64,000 nucleotides of DNA from Pseudomonas cavernicola (GTDB lineage: Bacteria; Pseudomonadota; Gammaproteobacteria; Pseudomonadales; Pseudomonadaceae), in NCBI RefSeq assembly GCF_003596405.1, contig NZ_QYUR01000002.1:1566501-1630500 (forward strand), given 5' to 3'. Below the pieces are notes generated by a model. That model was given only the letters and a program-made list of their open reading frames with translations, ran no database searches and was not told the DNA's origin. Positions within the stretch are counted from its first letter, which is position 1; each line of letters opens with the position of its first letter. This document shows positions 22,052 through 30,414 of the stretch, piece by piece. The position numbers were made by a program, and so were the translations under genes.

Positions 22052-23305
22052 TCATTTCGAGGCGCATAGTTCAGCGAGCACGCGCAGGCGCCGTTGGGGT
22101 TCCGTGACATAGGGGTTGCGCGGATCCCAGGCGTAGCCGGCGAGGATCGAGCTGATCATCTGACGGATCGCCGGGGAACCGCCCGAGTGGTAGATCACAT
22201 CCTGGAAGCTGCCATCGTACCAACCCTCGACATAGGCCCGGAAGGTATCCACACCGCGCTTCAGCGGCACGGCGAACTGGCTTTGCCAATCCACCGTTTC
22301 GCCTTGCAGCTGACGGTGCAGCAAGCCGGCCGCCATGCTCGCCGAACGCATGGCGATGGTCACCCCGGAGGAAAACACCGGGTCGAGGAATTCCGCCGCA
22401 TTGCCGAGCAGGGCAAAGCCTGGGCCGTGCAGGCTTTTCACGTTCGCCGAGTAACCGCCGAGGCTGCGTACCGGGGTGTCCCACCGGGCATTTTTCAGCA
22501 AGCGGCGCAGATTCGGGGTTTCCTCGACGAACTGGCGCAGGCAGGCATCCAGATCCACCGGGCGGCCCTCGTAGCGCGTGGCTTCGGCGACTACGCCGAG
22601 CGAGCAGCGGCCATGGCTGAACGGGATCAGCCAGAACCACACATCGCGCAGCTCGGGGTGGGTGCTGATCAGAATCTTCTCGCGGTCGAAGGCCGCATCG
22701 TCGATGCGATCCTCGATATGGGTGAATAGCGCCTGGCGCAGCGGAAAGTTCGACGGCGCCTCCAGATCGAGCAAGCGTGGCAGCACCCGGCCATAGCCAC
22801 TGGCGTCGAGGACGAAGTCCGCCTGCACGCTGTATTCGCTGCCATCGGCACGCCGCGCCGTTAACTGCGGCTGAGCCGTGAAGTCGGCGGCAACGATTTC
22901 TTCTTCGTAGCGGATTTCCACGCCCTGCAACGCGGCCTGATCGGCCAGCAGTTTGTCGAACTGGGCGCGCTGCACCTGGAAGGTCCAATCTTTACCCTCG
23001 GTGAATTTGTCGCGAAAGTCGAAGTGCGTGTAGCGCTCACCCCAGGCGAAGGCCGCGCCGTTCTTGCGTTGGAAGCCGGCGGCTTCGACGGCCTCGAGCA
23101 TGCCCGCTTCCTCGACGAAATCCAGGCAGTGGGCCAGCAGGCTTTCACCAATCGAGAAGCGTGGAAAGCGCTGGCGTTCGAGGATCAGCACATCGTGGCC
23201 CTGACGTTTCAATAGCGCGGCGGCGATGGCGCCCGATGGCCCGGCGCCGATCACCAGCACGCTACGCTGTTCGCGTTCAGCCTTTTCCTTGTCAAACGGC
23301 ACCAT
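22052..23305 (-). CDS. FAD-dependent oxidoreductase with halogenase-like motif
   Basis: 417-residue flavoprotein. It has the Rossmann motif VIGAGPSGAIAA at residue 19, an Arg/Glu FAD-ribose segment ending GES, and DASGYGR in the middle. The sequence WFWLIP fits the WxWxIP motif of flavin-dependent halogenases, and GFQRKNGAAFAWG carries a Lys in the region where phenolic halogenases have one. It could halogenate or hydroxylate the aryl ring, or act as a polyene saturase-like enzyme. The start overlaps nothing; its stop lies 44 bases before the methyltransferase. Confidence 0.78.
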   Translation of the reverse strand: MVPFDKEKAEREQRSVLVIGAGPSGAIAAALLKRQGHDVLILERQRFPRFSIGESLLAHCLDFVEEAGMLEAVEAAGFQRKNGAAFAWGERYTHFDFRDKFTEGKDWTFQVQRAQFDKLLADQAALQGVEIRYEEEIVAADFTAQPQLTARRADGSEYSVQADFVLDASGYGRVLPRLLDLEAPSNFPLRQALFTHIEDRIDDAAFDREKILISTHPELRDVWFWLIPFSHGRCSLGVVAEATRYEGRPVDLDACLRQFVEETPNLRRLLKNARWDTPVRSLGGYSANVKSLHGPGFALLGNAAEFLDPVFSSGVTIAMRSASMAAGLLHRQLQGETVDWQSQFAVPLKRGVDTFRAYVEGWYDGSFQDVIYHSGGSPAIRQMISSILAGYAWDPRNPYVTEPQRRLRVLAELCASK

Positions 23306-24452
23306 ACGAGCTCCTTGCTGCGGGTTGTGCTGCGCGGGATTTGCGGATGCCGAGCAGGGCTGGCAACAGCGTGGAAAACAGGCTCATCAGCAGCAGGCTG
23401 AAATACACCTGGGCGTCGATCAGATGTTGTTGCAGTAGCAGGTTGAGGAAGATGATCTCGGTCAGCCCGCGGATATTCAGCAGCAGGCTTTCCCGCCACT
23501 TCGCCCGCGGGCCGGCGGTCGGGTCGGCCCAGCTCAGGCCCAGCCAGTTGCCGGCCAATTTGCTCAGCACCGGCAGTACCAACAGGGCGCCGAGGTACAG
23601 CCAGGAATAGTTTTGCCAGGCGCTGTCGAAATCGACCTGCAACAGACCACAGCTGAGGATCAGTGGGATCGCCAGACCGTTCTGCAGCCACTGCCAGAGC
23701 GTTTTCGGCAGCGGTAGCTGGAAGGGTTGTTTCAACCAGGCGAGGCAGAGCATGTAGCCGATGCCGAAGACCAGGGCGTTGAGCTTGAGTTGCTGCAAAA
23801 GCAGCATCAGAGCGAAGAATGGCAGGCTGTAAAACAGCCCATGGCGCAGCCGCAGCAATTTGTGCAGCAGCAGTGGCAGCAACGCGCCGAGCAGCGGCCA
23901 GAGCAGTTGCTCGGGTTGGCTGCTGCCCTGAGCCAGGGCGAACAGGCTCCAGCACATCACGTCCATCAGGATCGCCGCATGCAGCAGGCGCTTGGTGGCG
24001 GCCGGCGGATAGTCGATGTTCTGTAGATAGAGGTAGAGCACCGGAATCGCGGTGATCGAAAACAGCAGACCGATCGCCACGCTGCTCAACCAGGACTGCT
24101 CTGGTAATAGCCACAATGCGCAGCCCAGGCCACAGCAGAATGGCAGCGCGAAACTCGGCAGGGCGATCTTCAGGCTTTGCGGGCTTAGCTCCAGGTCGAT
24201 CACATCGCTGAGGATGTGGCCGAGCAGCAGGGCGAAACTCAGGCCGTAGAGTGCTTGCAGCCAGGTCGGTGCGAGCAGTTGCGCGGCGCTCAGTTGCCAG
24301 TGCGGCTCGACCCAGAACAGCAGCAAGGTCGGGATGCCCAGACTGGCCAGCAGGAGTTGGCTGACGATCGGGATCAGTTTGACCCGCGTGCCGAGCCAGG
24401 TGGCACCGGCGAACAATGCCAGCAGCGCGAGCCAGAACAGCGCGGTGCTCAT
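23292..24452 (-). CDS. Membrane protein, cation/proton antiporter-like
   Basis: 386 residues with about ten to twelve hydrophobic segments and very little soluble sequence. The layout resembles the CPA2/Kef antiporter membrane domain without a nucleotide-binding tail. It overlaps the MMPL exporter stop by four bases and the oxidoreductase start by 14 bases, so it is embedded in the operon. I cannot assign a substrate; it may supply ion coupling for export or be a passenger. Confidence 0.65.
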   Translation of the reverse strand: MSTALFWLALLALFAGATWLGTRVKLIPIVSQLLLASLGIPTLLLFWVEPHWQLSAAQLLAPTWLQALYGLSFALLLGHILSDVIDLELSPQSLKIALPSFALPFCCGLGCALWLLPEQSWLSSVAIGLLFSITAIPVLYLYLQNIDYPPAATKRLLHAAILMDVMCWSLFALAQGSSQPEQLLWPLLGALLPLLLHKLLRLRHGLFYSLPFFALMLLLQQLKLNALVFGIGYMLCLAWLKQPFQLPLPKTLWQWLQNGLAIPLILSCGLLQVDFDSAWQNYSWLYLGALLVLPVLSKLAGNWLGLSWADPTAGPRAKWRESLLLNIRGLTEIIFLNLLLQQHLIDAQVYFSLLLMSLFSTLLPALLGIRKSRAAQPAARSSYGAV

Positions 24453-26878
24453 CGTGCCGCCTCCGGCTGCAACTGCTCTTGCGCGTGCGCGTGCTCTTCA
24501 CTGGCTGCCCAGGGTGCCAGCAGGAAGCTGAACACCAGGCCGAGGCCGACGGCCAGGCCGAAGTTGCTCACCGCCGGTGTACTCGACAGCGCCAGCAGGC
24601 CGAACGATAGCCAGGTGGTCAGTGCCGCGAGCAGGGTGCCGAGCAGGCTGGTGGCCGCGCCGCCGACCCGCTCGCGCATGATGATCGCGTAATCCACGCC
24701 AATGGCGGTGACCAGCAGCAGGCCAAACAGGCTGAACAAGGTCAATGGCTGACCGAGCCAACCGAGGCTGGCCAGGCTGGCCAAGGCGGCGAGCAGCGAC
24801 ACGGCCAAGGTGCGCAGCGCGCCGCTCAGGCCGAACGGCAGGCACAGCAACGCGAGGATCAACAGGCAAGACAGGAGCTTGAGTTCTGCCGCGCTGATCT
24901 GCGTGCTGGCGAACAGCCGATTCAGCTCACCCAGCCGATCGACCAGTTGCACGCCCGGCAACCCATGCGCCTGGGCGGCGAGCACGCTGGTGTCGCTCAA
25001 GCCTTGCAGGCTGACCAAGCCGGCAACACCCTCCTGGCGTGCTTGGCTGCTGTCTTTGCCCAGCCATAGCGGTCGCCAGATTTCGCCGAGTGGACCGGCC
25101 AAGGCTTGTTCGAGGTTCTGCTCGGGCAATGCCTGCAACTGCTGTATTTCTGCCGCCAACGCTTGCGCTGATACGCCCAGTGCCAGCAGCGGCTGGGCAT
25201 GGGCCGGCAACTGCGTGAGTGCCTGGCGTAGCCGCCGTTGTTCGGCAGCTGGTGCCAACAGTTGGCTCAACGCCAGATAGCTGCTGAGCTTGCCCTGCGC
25301 CACCAGTCGATCGAGGCGCTGACTCAGCTCCGCCTGGCGTTGCAGCAGCTGTTGCTGATCGGCGGCGCGGACCAGGAAAAACTGGCTGGTCGGCTGGAAG
25401 TTGATGATGCGGCCGATGGCCTGGGATTCGCTGAGCAACTGCGGTGGGTGGCTGATCCACTGGCGCAGGTCGTTCTTGCTCGTCAGTTGCGCCACGCCAG
25501 CGGCGCAAAACAGTAGGAAGGCGCCGAGTAGCCAGGGTGTGCCGATACGCCGCAACAAGCTCGCCCGCAATGCCAGCAGGCGCTGTGCCCAGCGCAACGG
25601 AGTTGGCCAGGGGCGCAGCGGGGCATTGCCGAGCAGTGCCGGCAGCAAGCACACCGAGCAGAGGTACGAGCCCAGCAAGCCCGCAGCAGAGAACACAGCC
25701 ACCTGCTGCAGCGCCGGGAATGGGGTGAAAGCCAGTGCCAGATAACCGATGGCATTGGTCGCCAGCCCCAGGCTCAACCCGGACAAGGTCGCGCGCATCG
25801 CGAACCAGTTGTTCCAGGGCTGCAAGGTCCAGCTTTTCGACAGGTAATGCAGCGGGTAATCGATGGCCACGCCGATCAAGCTGGCGCCGAGTACCAGAGT
25901 CAGTACATGGATGTGGCCAAACAGCGCCACGCAGGCGACCAGCCCCGCGAGCACACCGACCAGCGCCGGTATGAAGGCCAGCACTATGCGAACGCGGCGG
26001 AACAGCAACAGCATCAGCAGCAGGGCGATGGCGCTGGCGCCTCCGCCGATCACACTCATCTCATGGCTGGCTTGCCGTTGGCCATTGGCCGCATAGAGCA
26101 GGCCGCTGGTGGCGAGTAATTCACCACCTTGTGCCTGCACCTGTTGTCGTGCGCTGGCCACCCGCTCTGCGACTTGCTGCGGCAGGTTGCCATCGAAGGC
26201 GCTGCCCAAGCTGCGCGCGCGCAGAAAAGCCCAGGTTTGCGGCTGATTCTGCTCTTGGTTTTCTGCCAGCAAGGTGCCATTCAGGTCGAGCGTGACGTTG
26301 CTGTTGCGCGGAAGATTGCGCTGGATCAGCTGCGTCAGGCCGAGCCAGTCCTGGTCCGCGCTGACCAGGCTGAAACTATTGAAGGGGTCGTACAGTGCCT
26401 GCACGCGCTGCTCGATAAAGGCCTGTGGGTTGTCGATCAGCAATTGCCGGTCGGCGGCGCCGAGCAGCGCCAGGCGGCTTTGCAGCAGTTGTTGGCGCAG
26501 GGCGGGGAAGTCGGCTTGCAGGTTCCACTGAACCTTTTCGAATAGCCCGCTGGCTTGCCAGGCGGCGCCCAGCTCGGCGGCCATGGCGATGGCGCGTTGG
26601 CTATCGGCGTGGCGGATGAGCACCACCAGTTCACGGTTGAGCGGCTCCTGCATGCGCTGTTCGGCGAGTTGCTCCAAGGCGTCGGGTGCGTCTGTTGGCA
26701 CGAGCTCCAGCAGATTGGCCGAAACCGGCGGGCCGTCGCGCCATTGCCAGCCGGCCAGCGCCAACAGCGTCAACAACAGCAAGGTGAAGAGGCGCGGCAG
26801 CCAGCGCTCCATCGACCCCCAGCCTTTATTCGACTCCTCGCCGTTATTCAGCCCCCGGCCTTTATTCAACAAAGTCAT
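24449..26878 (-). CDS. MMPL/RND-family exporter of aryl polyene locus
   Basis: Large inner-membrane exporter, up to 809 residues, with the twofold RND layout: a membrane segment, a periplasmic domain (about 50-260), a five-helix bundle, a second periplasmic domain and a second bundle ending near 800. Related proteins move APE-lipids out of the inner membrane. The start is uncertain: the distal ATG overlaps the LolA-like gene by 17 bases and adds three hexapeptide repeats, while an ATG at 26812 would give 787 residues beginning MERWLPRL. Confidence 0.85.
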   Translation of the reverse strand: MTLLNKGRGLNNGEESNKGWGSMERWLPRLFTLLLLTLLALAGWQWRDGPPVSANLLELVPTDAPDALEQLAEQRMQEPLNRELVVLIRHADSQRAIAMAAELGAAWQASGLFEKVQWNLQADFPALRQQLLQSRLALLGAADRQLLIDNPQAFIEQRVQALYDPFNSFSLVSADQDWLGLTQLIQRNLPRNSNVTLDLNGTLLAENQEQNQPQTWAFLRARSLGSAFDGNLPQQVAERVASARQQVQAQGGELLATSGLLYAANGQRQASHEMSVIGGGASAIALLLMLLLFRRVRIVLAFIPALVGVLAGLVACVALFGHIHVLTLVLGASLIGVAIDYPLHYLSKSWTLQPWNNWFAMRATLSGLSLGLATNAIGYLALAFTPFPALQQVAVFSAAGLLGSYLCSVCLLPALLGNAPLRPWPTPLRWAQRLLALRASLLRRIGTPWLLGAFLLFCAAGVAQLTSKNDLRQWISHPPQLLSESQAIGRIINFQPTSQFFLVRAADQQQLLQRQAELSQRLDRLVAQGKLSSYLALSQLLAPAAEQRRLRQALTQLPAHAQPLLALGVSAQALAAEIQQLQALPEQNLEQALAGPLGEIWRPLWLGKDSSQARQEGVAGLVSLQGLSDTSVLAAQAHGLPGVQLVDRLGELNRLFASTQISAAELKLLSCLLILALLCLPFGLSGALRTLAVSLLAALASLASLGWLGQPLTLFSLFGLLLVTAIGVDYAIIMRERVGGAATSLLGTLLAALTTWLSFGLLALSSTPAVSNFGLAVGLGLVFSFLLAPWAASEEHAHAQEQLQPEAAR
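26813..26866 (-). repeat. Three 18-bp tandem repeats at the exporter start
   Basis: Three adjacent 18-base units (26813-26830, 26831-26848, 26849-26866) share the pattern GAATAA(A/C)GGC..GGGG. In frame they encode NKGRGL, NNGEES and NKGWGS. They lie across the LolA-like stop and before the second possible exporter start, so copy number could alter the N-terminus or the spacing of translation signals. Confidence 0.75.
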
Positions 26879-27542
26879 GCCGCTCCGCTTCGCTCAGCGC
26901 TGTACCGGCAACGCTGCCGGGCATGTGCATGACAGTGCTGTCGCCCTGGGTTTCCAGCAGTTCAATACGCTGTACCAGGGCGCCGCCTTCGATAGTGATC
27001 GCGGTGAAAATTTGCTTGAGCAGCACGGCCCGCGGCGTCAATTTCAGCTGCCAGTCGCTGGCATCGCCACTCAATGCCAGGTCGAAATCATCACGCAGGC
27101 CGCTGCTGTCGCCTTGCAGCACGGCGAGGAACAGACGGTTCTGCTGAGCGCTGGCGCCTTGTTGGGGCAGGGTTTGCCAGCTATTGGCAGCCCGCCGCGA
27201 AATGCCCGCGCCATTGATGCGGTAGTCCTGTTGCAACGGGCTTTGCAGCAGCCAGAGCAGACCATGCTGCTTGGCCATGACGAAATGGCCGGTGCTGGTC
27301 AGCGGTTTTGGCAGCGCGCGCAGATGTTTTTCCTGAATGAACTCGCCGCGCACCACCGCCGGCTCGGCCAATTGGGCGGAGAGCTGATCCAGATCGAAGG
27401 CCTGGGCCAAGGGTGCAAAAAGCAGCGCTAGAAGTAGCGCCGTAGGCTGGGTAGAGCGCAGCGAAACCCAGCGCAATCCACGCTGGGTTTCGGCGCAAAG
27501 CGCCTCTACCCAGCCTACGAGGGGGGCTGCTTGGCAGATCAC
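26862..27542 (-). CDS. LolA-like outer-membrane lipoprotein carrier of aryl polyene locus
   Basis: 226-residue LolA-family protein with a signal peptide (TALLLALLFAPLAQA) followed by the half-barrel domain. In APE clusters it is thought to ferry the lipid-like product across the periplasm after the exporter. The GTG start overlaps the thioesterase stop (GTGA). Residues ~9-34 before the hydrophobic core are encoded by a nested palindromic repeat, giving an unusually long, polar N-region before the signal peptide. Confidence 0.8.
   Translation of the reverse strand: MICQAAPLVGWVEALCAETQRGLRWVSLRSTQPTALLLALLFAPLAQAFDLDQLSAQLAEPAVVRGEFIQEKHLRALPKPLTSTGHFVMAKQHGLLWLLQSPLQQDYRINGAGISRRAANSWQTLPQQGASAQQNRLFLAVLQGDSSGLRDDFDLALSGDASDWQLKLTPRAVLLKQIFTAITIEGGALVQRIELLETQGDSTVMHMPGSVAGTALSEAERHDFVE
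27441..27519. repeat. Nested palindromic repeat inside the LolA-like gene
   Basis: Outer arms CGTAGGCTGGGTAGAG (27441-27456) and CTCTACCCAGCCTACG (27504-27519) are perfect 16-bp complements; inner arms CGAAACCCAGCG (27462-27473) and CGCTGGGTTTCG (27481-27492) are perfect 12-bp complements. The motif GGGTAGAGCG.AGCGAAACCC also occurs near 13345-13370. The element lies in the coding frame. Confidence 0.9.
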
Positions 27543-27964
27543 TGCAACACCCGCTCAACCGCCGCGACGAACACCTTTGGCGAAGCCAGGAGCATTTCCC
27601 GCGTGGCGATTTCCACCGCGACTTGCACGGTGCTGCCACGGGTCATGCGTTCACCGGTTTGCGCGTCGCTGATCAGGTAATTGATCTTCAGGCGGTTTTC
27701 CCACTCGACCAGATCGGCACGCACCGTGAGCCGCTGACCGAAGCGCGCGCCGCGCATGTAGCGCAGCTGCAAATCGATGATCGGCCAGGCGTAGCCGGCC
27801 TCGCGCATCTGCGCGTAGTTGTGCGCGAGCTTGTCCAGCAGGGCGCAGCGGGCGATTTCCAGGTATTTGACGTAATGGCCGTGCCAGACCACTTCCATCG
27901 AGTCGACGTCGAAGAACGGGACGAGGATTTCGACCTCGGTCTGTATTACGCCGCGGCTACGCAT
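27539..27964 (-). CDS. Acyl-CoA/ACP thioesterase, 4HBT hotdog family
   Basis: 141 residues of the 4-hydroxybenzoyl-CoA thioesterase family. The N-terminal core has VPFFDVDSMEVVWHGHYVKY, with Asp in the position of the 4HBT nucleophile and the conserved HGHY segment. It would release or edit acyl chains during APE synthesis (ApeK position). Its ATG overlaps the ammonia-lyase stop by eight bases. Confidence 0.87.
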   Translation of the reverse strand: MRSRGVIQTEVEILVPFFDVDSMEVVWHGHYVKYLEIARCALLDKLAHNYAQMREAGYAWPIIDLQLRYMRGARFGQRLTVRADLVEWENRLKINYLISDAQTGERMTRGSTVQVAVEIATREMLLASPKVFVAAVERVLQ

Positions 27965-29501
27965 ACAGCCTCCAGTGCCGGCTGCGGATGTGCGTCAGGC
28001 ACAGGCGCAGTTCGGCTTCCAGGGCGCGGTCTTCAATGACTGGCGGGAAGTCCTCGGCCAGTTGCGCGCGCATGCTCGCCAGCGGCGCCGGCAACGGCCG
28101 CGCCTCGGCTTCATGGCCGCGCAGCCAGACCCCTTGATTGGCGGCGAGCAGGGTGGCGGCGGCGACCTGTTCGCACAGCTCCAGGCTGCGCAGGGCATCG
28201 CGGGCGGCGATGGTGCCCATGCTGACCTTGTCCTGGTTATGGCACTCGGTGGAGCGCGAGAACACGCTGGCCGGCAGGCTGTTCTTCAGGGCTTCGGCGG
28301 TCCAGGCACTGGTGCCGATCTGCACGGCCTTGAAGCCATGGTTGATCATCGCCGTGGCCGCTGGTGCGCCGGAGAGGTTACTCGGCAGGCCGTGGTTGTA
28401 GCGCGAGTCCACCAGCAGGGCGAGCTGCCGGTCGAGCAAGTCGGCGACGTTGGCCACCAGGTTTTTCAGGCTGTCCATGGCAAAGGCGATATGCCCGCCG
28501 TAGAAGTGCCCACCGTGCAGTACGCGCTCGGCTTCGGCGTCGATGATCGGGTTGTCGTTGGCGCTGTTCAGCTCGATTTCGATGAACTGCCGCAGCCAGC
28601 TCAGGCTGTCGGCCAATACACCCAACACATGCGGCGCACAGCGCAGCGAATAGCGATCTTGCAGGCGGTGCAGCGGCGCGGTCGGTGCGTCGATGGCCAG
28701 GTCCGCGCGCAACCAGGCGGCGACCTGCATCTGCCCCGGGTGCGGCTTGGCGGCGAACAGGCGCTCGTCGAAATGCTCCGGGTTGCCCTGCAACGCCACC
28801 ACGTTGAGCGCGGTGATGCGGGTGGCCAGTTGCAGCAGGTAATCGGCTCTAGAGAACGCCAGGCAGGCCAGCCCGGTCATCACCGCCGTGCCGTTCATCA
28901 GTGCCAGGGCCTCTTTCGGCCGTAGCGTCAGCGGCTGCCAGTCCAGCTCGGCATGCACCTCGGCGGCGCTGCGCACTTCGCCACGCCAGAGCACCTCGCG
29001 CTCGCCGGCCAGGGTCGCCGCGACATAAGACAGCGGGGTCAGATCGCCGCTGGCGCCGACCGAACCTTCCTCGGGAATCAGCGGCAGGATGTCGTGAGCG
29101 AGAAAGGCCTGTAGCCGCTCCAGCAGCTCGATGCGTACCCCGGAAACGCCCTGGCACAGCGACTGCAAGCGCGCCGCCAGCACCGCGCGGGTGGCCGCCG
29201 GCTCGAGCAGCTTGCCCAGGCCGCAGCCGTGGAAGGTGAACAGGTGCCGCGGCAGTGCTTCGACATGCTCCAGCGGCACCGCAACCACGCAGGAGTCGCC
29301 GTAGCCGGTGGTGACGCCGTAGATCACGCCTTCCCTGTCCAGCAACGAGTCGAGGAACTGCGCGCCCTTGGCGATGCATTGACGGAACGCGCTGTCGCTT
29401 TGCAGCTGTGTCGGGCTGTGCTGTTGGGCAAGGCTGACCACCTGCTCGATGCTCAGCGGGCGCTCACCGAACACTACGGCTTCAGGCTGATGTGTCGTCA
29501 T
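27957..29501 (-). CDS. Aromatic amino-acid ammonia-lyase (HAL/PAL/TAL family)
   Basis: 514 residues from the ATG at 29501; a longer start would add an unrelated leader. The MIO prosthetic-group triad lies in GSVGASGDLTPLSY. The family YGVTTGYG active-site loop and the SRYNHGLPSNLSG segment are present. At the substrate-selectivity position the sequence reads FTFHGCG, whereas histidine lyases usually have Ser-His, tyrosine lyases His-Leu and phenylalanine lyases Phe-Leu. It probably supplies a cinnamate- or coumarate-type aryl starter for the polyene; the substrate is not certain. Confidence 0.87.
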   Translation of the reverse strand: MTTHQPEAVVFGERPLSIEQVVSLAQQHSPTQLQSDSAFRQCIAKGAQFLDSLLDREGVIYGVTTGYGDSCVVAVPLEHVEALPRHLFTFHGCGLGKLLEPAATRAVLAARLQSLCQGVSGVRIELLERLQAFLAHDILPLIPEEGSVGASGDLTPLSYVAATLAGEREVLWRGEVRSAAEVHAELDWQPLTLRPKEALALMNGTAVMTGLACLAFSRADYLLQLATRITALNVVALQGNPEHFDERLFAAKPHPGQMQVAAWLRADLAIDAPTAPLHRLQDRYSLRCAPHVLGVLADSLSWLRQFIEIELNSANDNPIIDAEAERVLHGGHFYGGHIAFAMDSLKNLVANVADLLDRQLALLVDSRYNHGLPSNLSGAPAATAMINHGFKAVQIGTSAWTAEALKNSLPASVFSRSTECHNQDKVSMGTIAARDALRSLELCEQVAAATLLAANQGVWLRGHEAEARPLPAPLASMRAQLAEDFPPVIEDRALEAELRLCLTHIRSRHWRLYA

Positions 29502-30414
29502 GGGTATTCCAGAAAGGGAAGAAGTTGAACCATTGCTGCGGTGCTTGCAGGCAGTGATGACCCAGGCGGTCGGCATAGCGTTGGGCCCAGTGGCGGATCA
29601 CTTGCTCGCGCTCGCTACGGCGCCATTCGATCCGTTCGGCGAAGGGTTCGAGGATCAGTCGATAGCGCTTGTGTCGTTTCAGGCAGAACAGCAGATTGAT
29701 CGGGCATTGCAGCAGCCCGGCCAGCAGCCACGGGCCTTGCGGCAGGTCGGCGGGCTGGCCGAGGAAATCCACCTGGGCGTTGCGTGAGCCGTGCAGCGGT
29801 ACGCGGTCACCGGCGATCGCCAGCCACTCGCCACGCTCCAGGCGCTGGCTCAGTTGCAGCATGATCGCCGGGTCCAGCTCGCTGACCTGGATCAGCCGCA
29901 GGTGGCTGGCGCCGGCCTGGCCGAGCAGGCGATTGAACTGTTCGGCGTGTTTGGTATGCACCAGTACGTTCATTTGCACCTGCTCGCCGAGTTCGGCCAG
30001 GGCGCGACAGACTTCGAGGTTGCCCAGGTGCGCGCCGACCAACATCTGCCCGCGCTCACCGCGTAGCTGGGCGCGCAGGTTGGCCGGGTCACGGATGTCG
30101 ATCTGTTCGAGGCGCAGGCGGCCGTTCCAGACGTCGAGTTTGTCCAGCAGGGCGTCGGCGAAGGCCATGAACTGGCCGAACACCGAGCGCAGCGAAGGGC
30201 GCAACTCGTGGCGGCCACTCCAGGCGGCGAGGTGGCGCTGGTAGTCCCAGATGCTCAGGCGGGCGCGGCGGCCGAACAGGAAGAAGTACAGGACAATCAG
30301 ATAAAGCAACGGGCTGAGCACTCGCCGCCCGAGATTGCGCGCGGCCCAGGCGGTGAACCGCATCAGCAGGAAACTGCCGCGCTCGTTGTGCTTGGCCCAG
30401 TGTTCGCGGCTCAT
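29482..30414 (-). CDS. LpxL/HtrB-like lipid acyltransferase
   Basis: 310 residues from the ATG at 30414, which overlaps the glycosyltransferase stop (ATGA). An N-terminal membrane anchor (about 35-50) precedes the acyltransferase domain with AHLGNLEV, fitting the HX4E catalytic motif of lauroyl/myristoyl transferases. In several APE systems this domain is fused to the glycosyltransferase; here the two are separate but coupled genes. It probably joins acyl or polyene chains to a lipid anchor. Confidence 0.83.
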   Translation of the reverse strand: MSREHWAKHNERGSFLLMRFTAWAARNLGRRVLSPLLYLIVLYFFLFGRRARLSIWDYQRHLAAWSGRHELRPSLRSVFGQFMAFADALLDKLDVWNGRLRLEQIDIRDPANLRAQLRGERGQMLVGAHLGNLEVCRALAELGEQVQMNVLVHTKHAEQFNRLLGQAGASHLRLIQVSELDPAIMLQLSQRLERGEWLAIAGDRVPLHGSRNAQVDFLGQPADLPQGPWLLAGLLQCPINLLFCLKRHKRYRLILEPFAERIEWRRSEREQVIRHWAQRYADRLGHHCLQAPQQWFNFFPFWNTHDDTSA

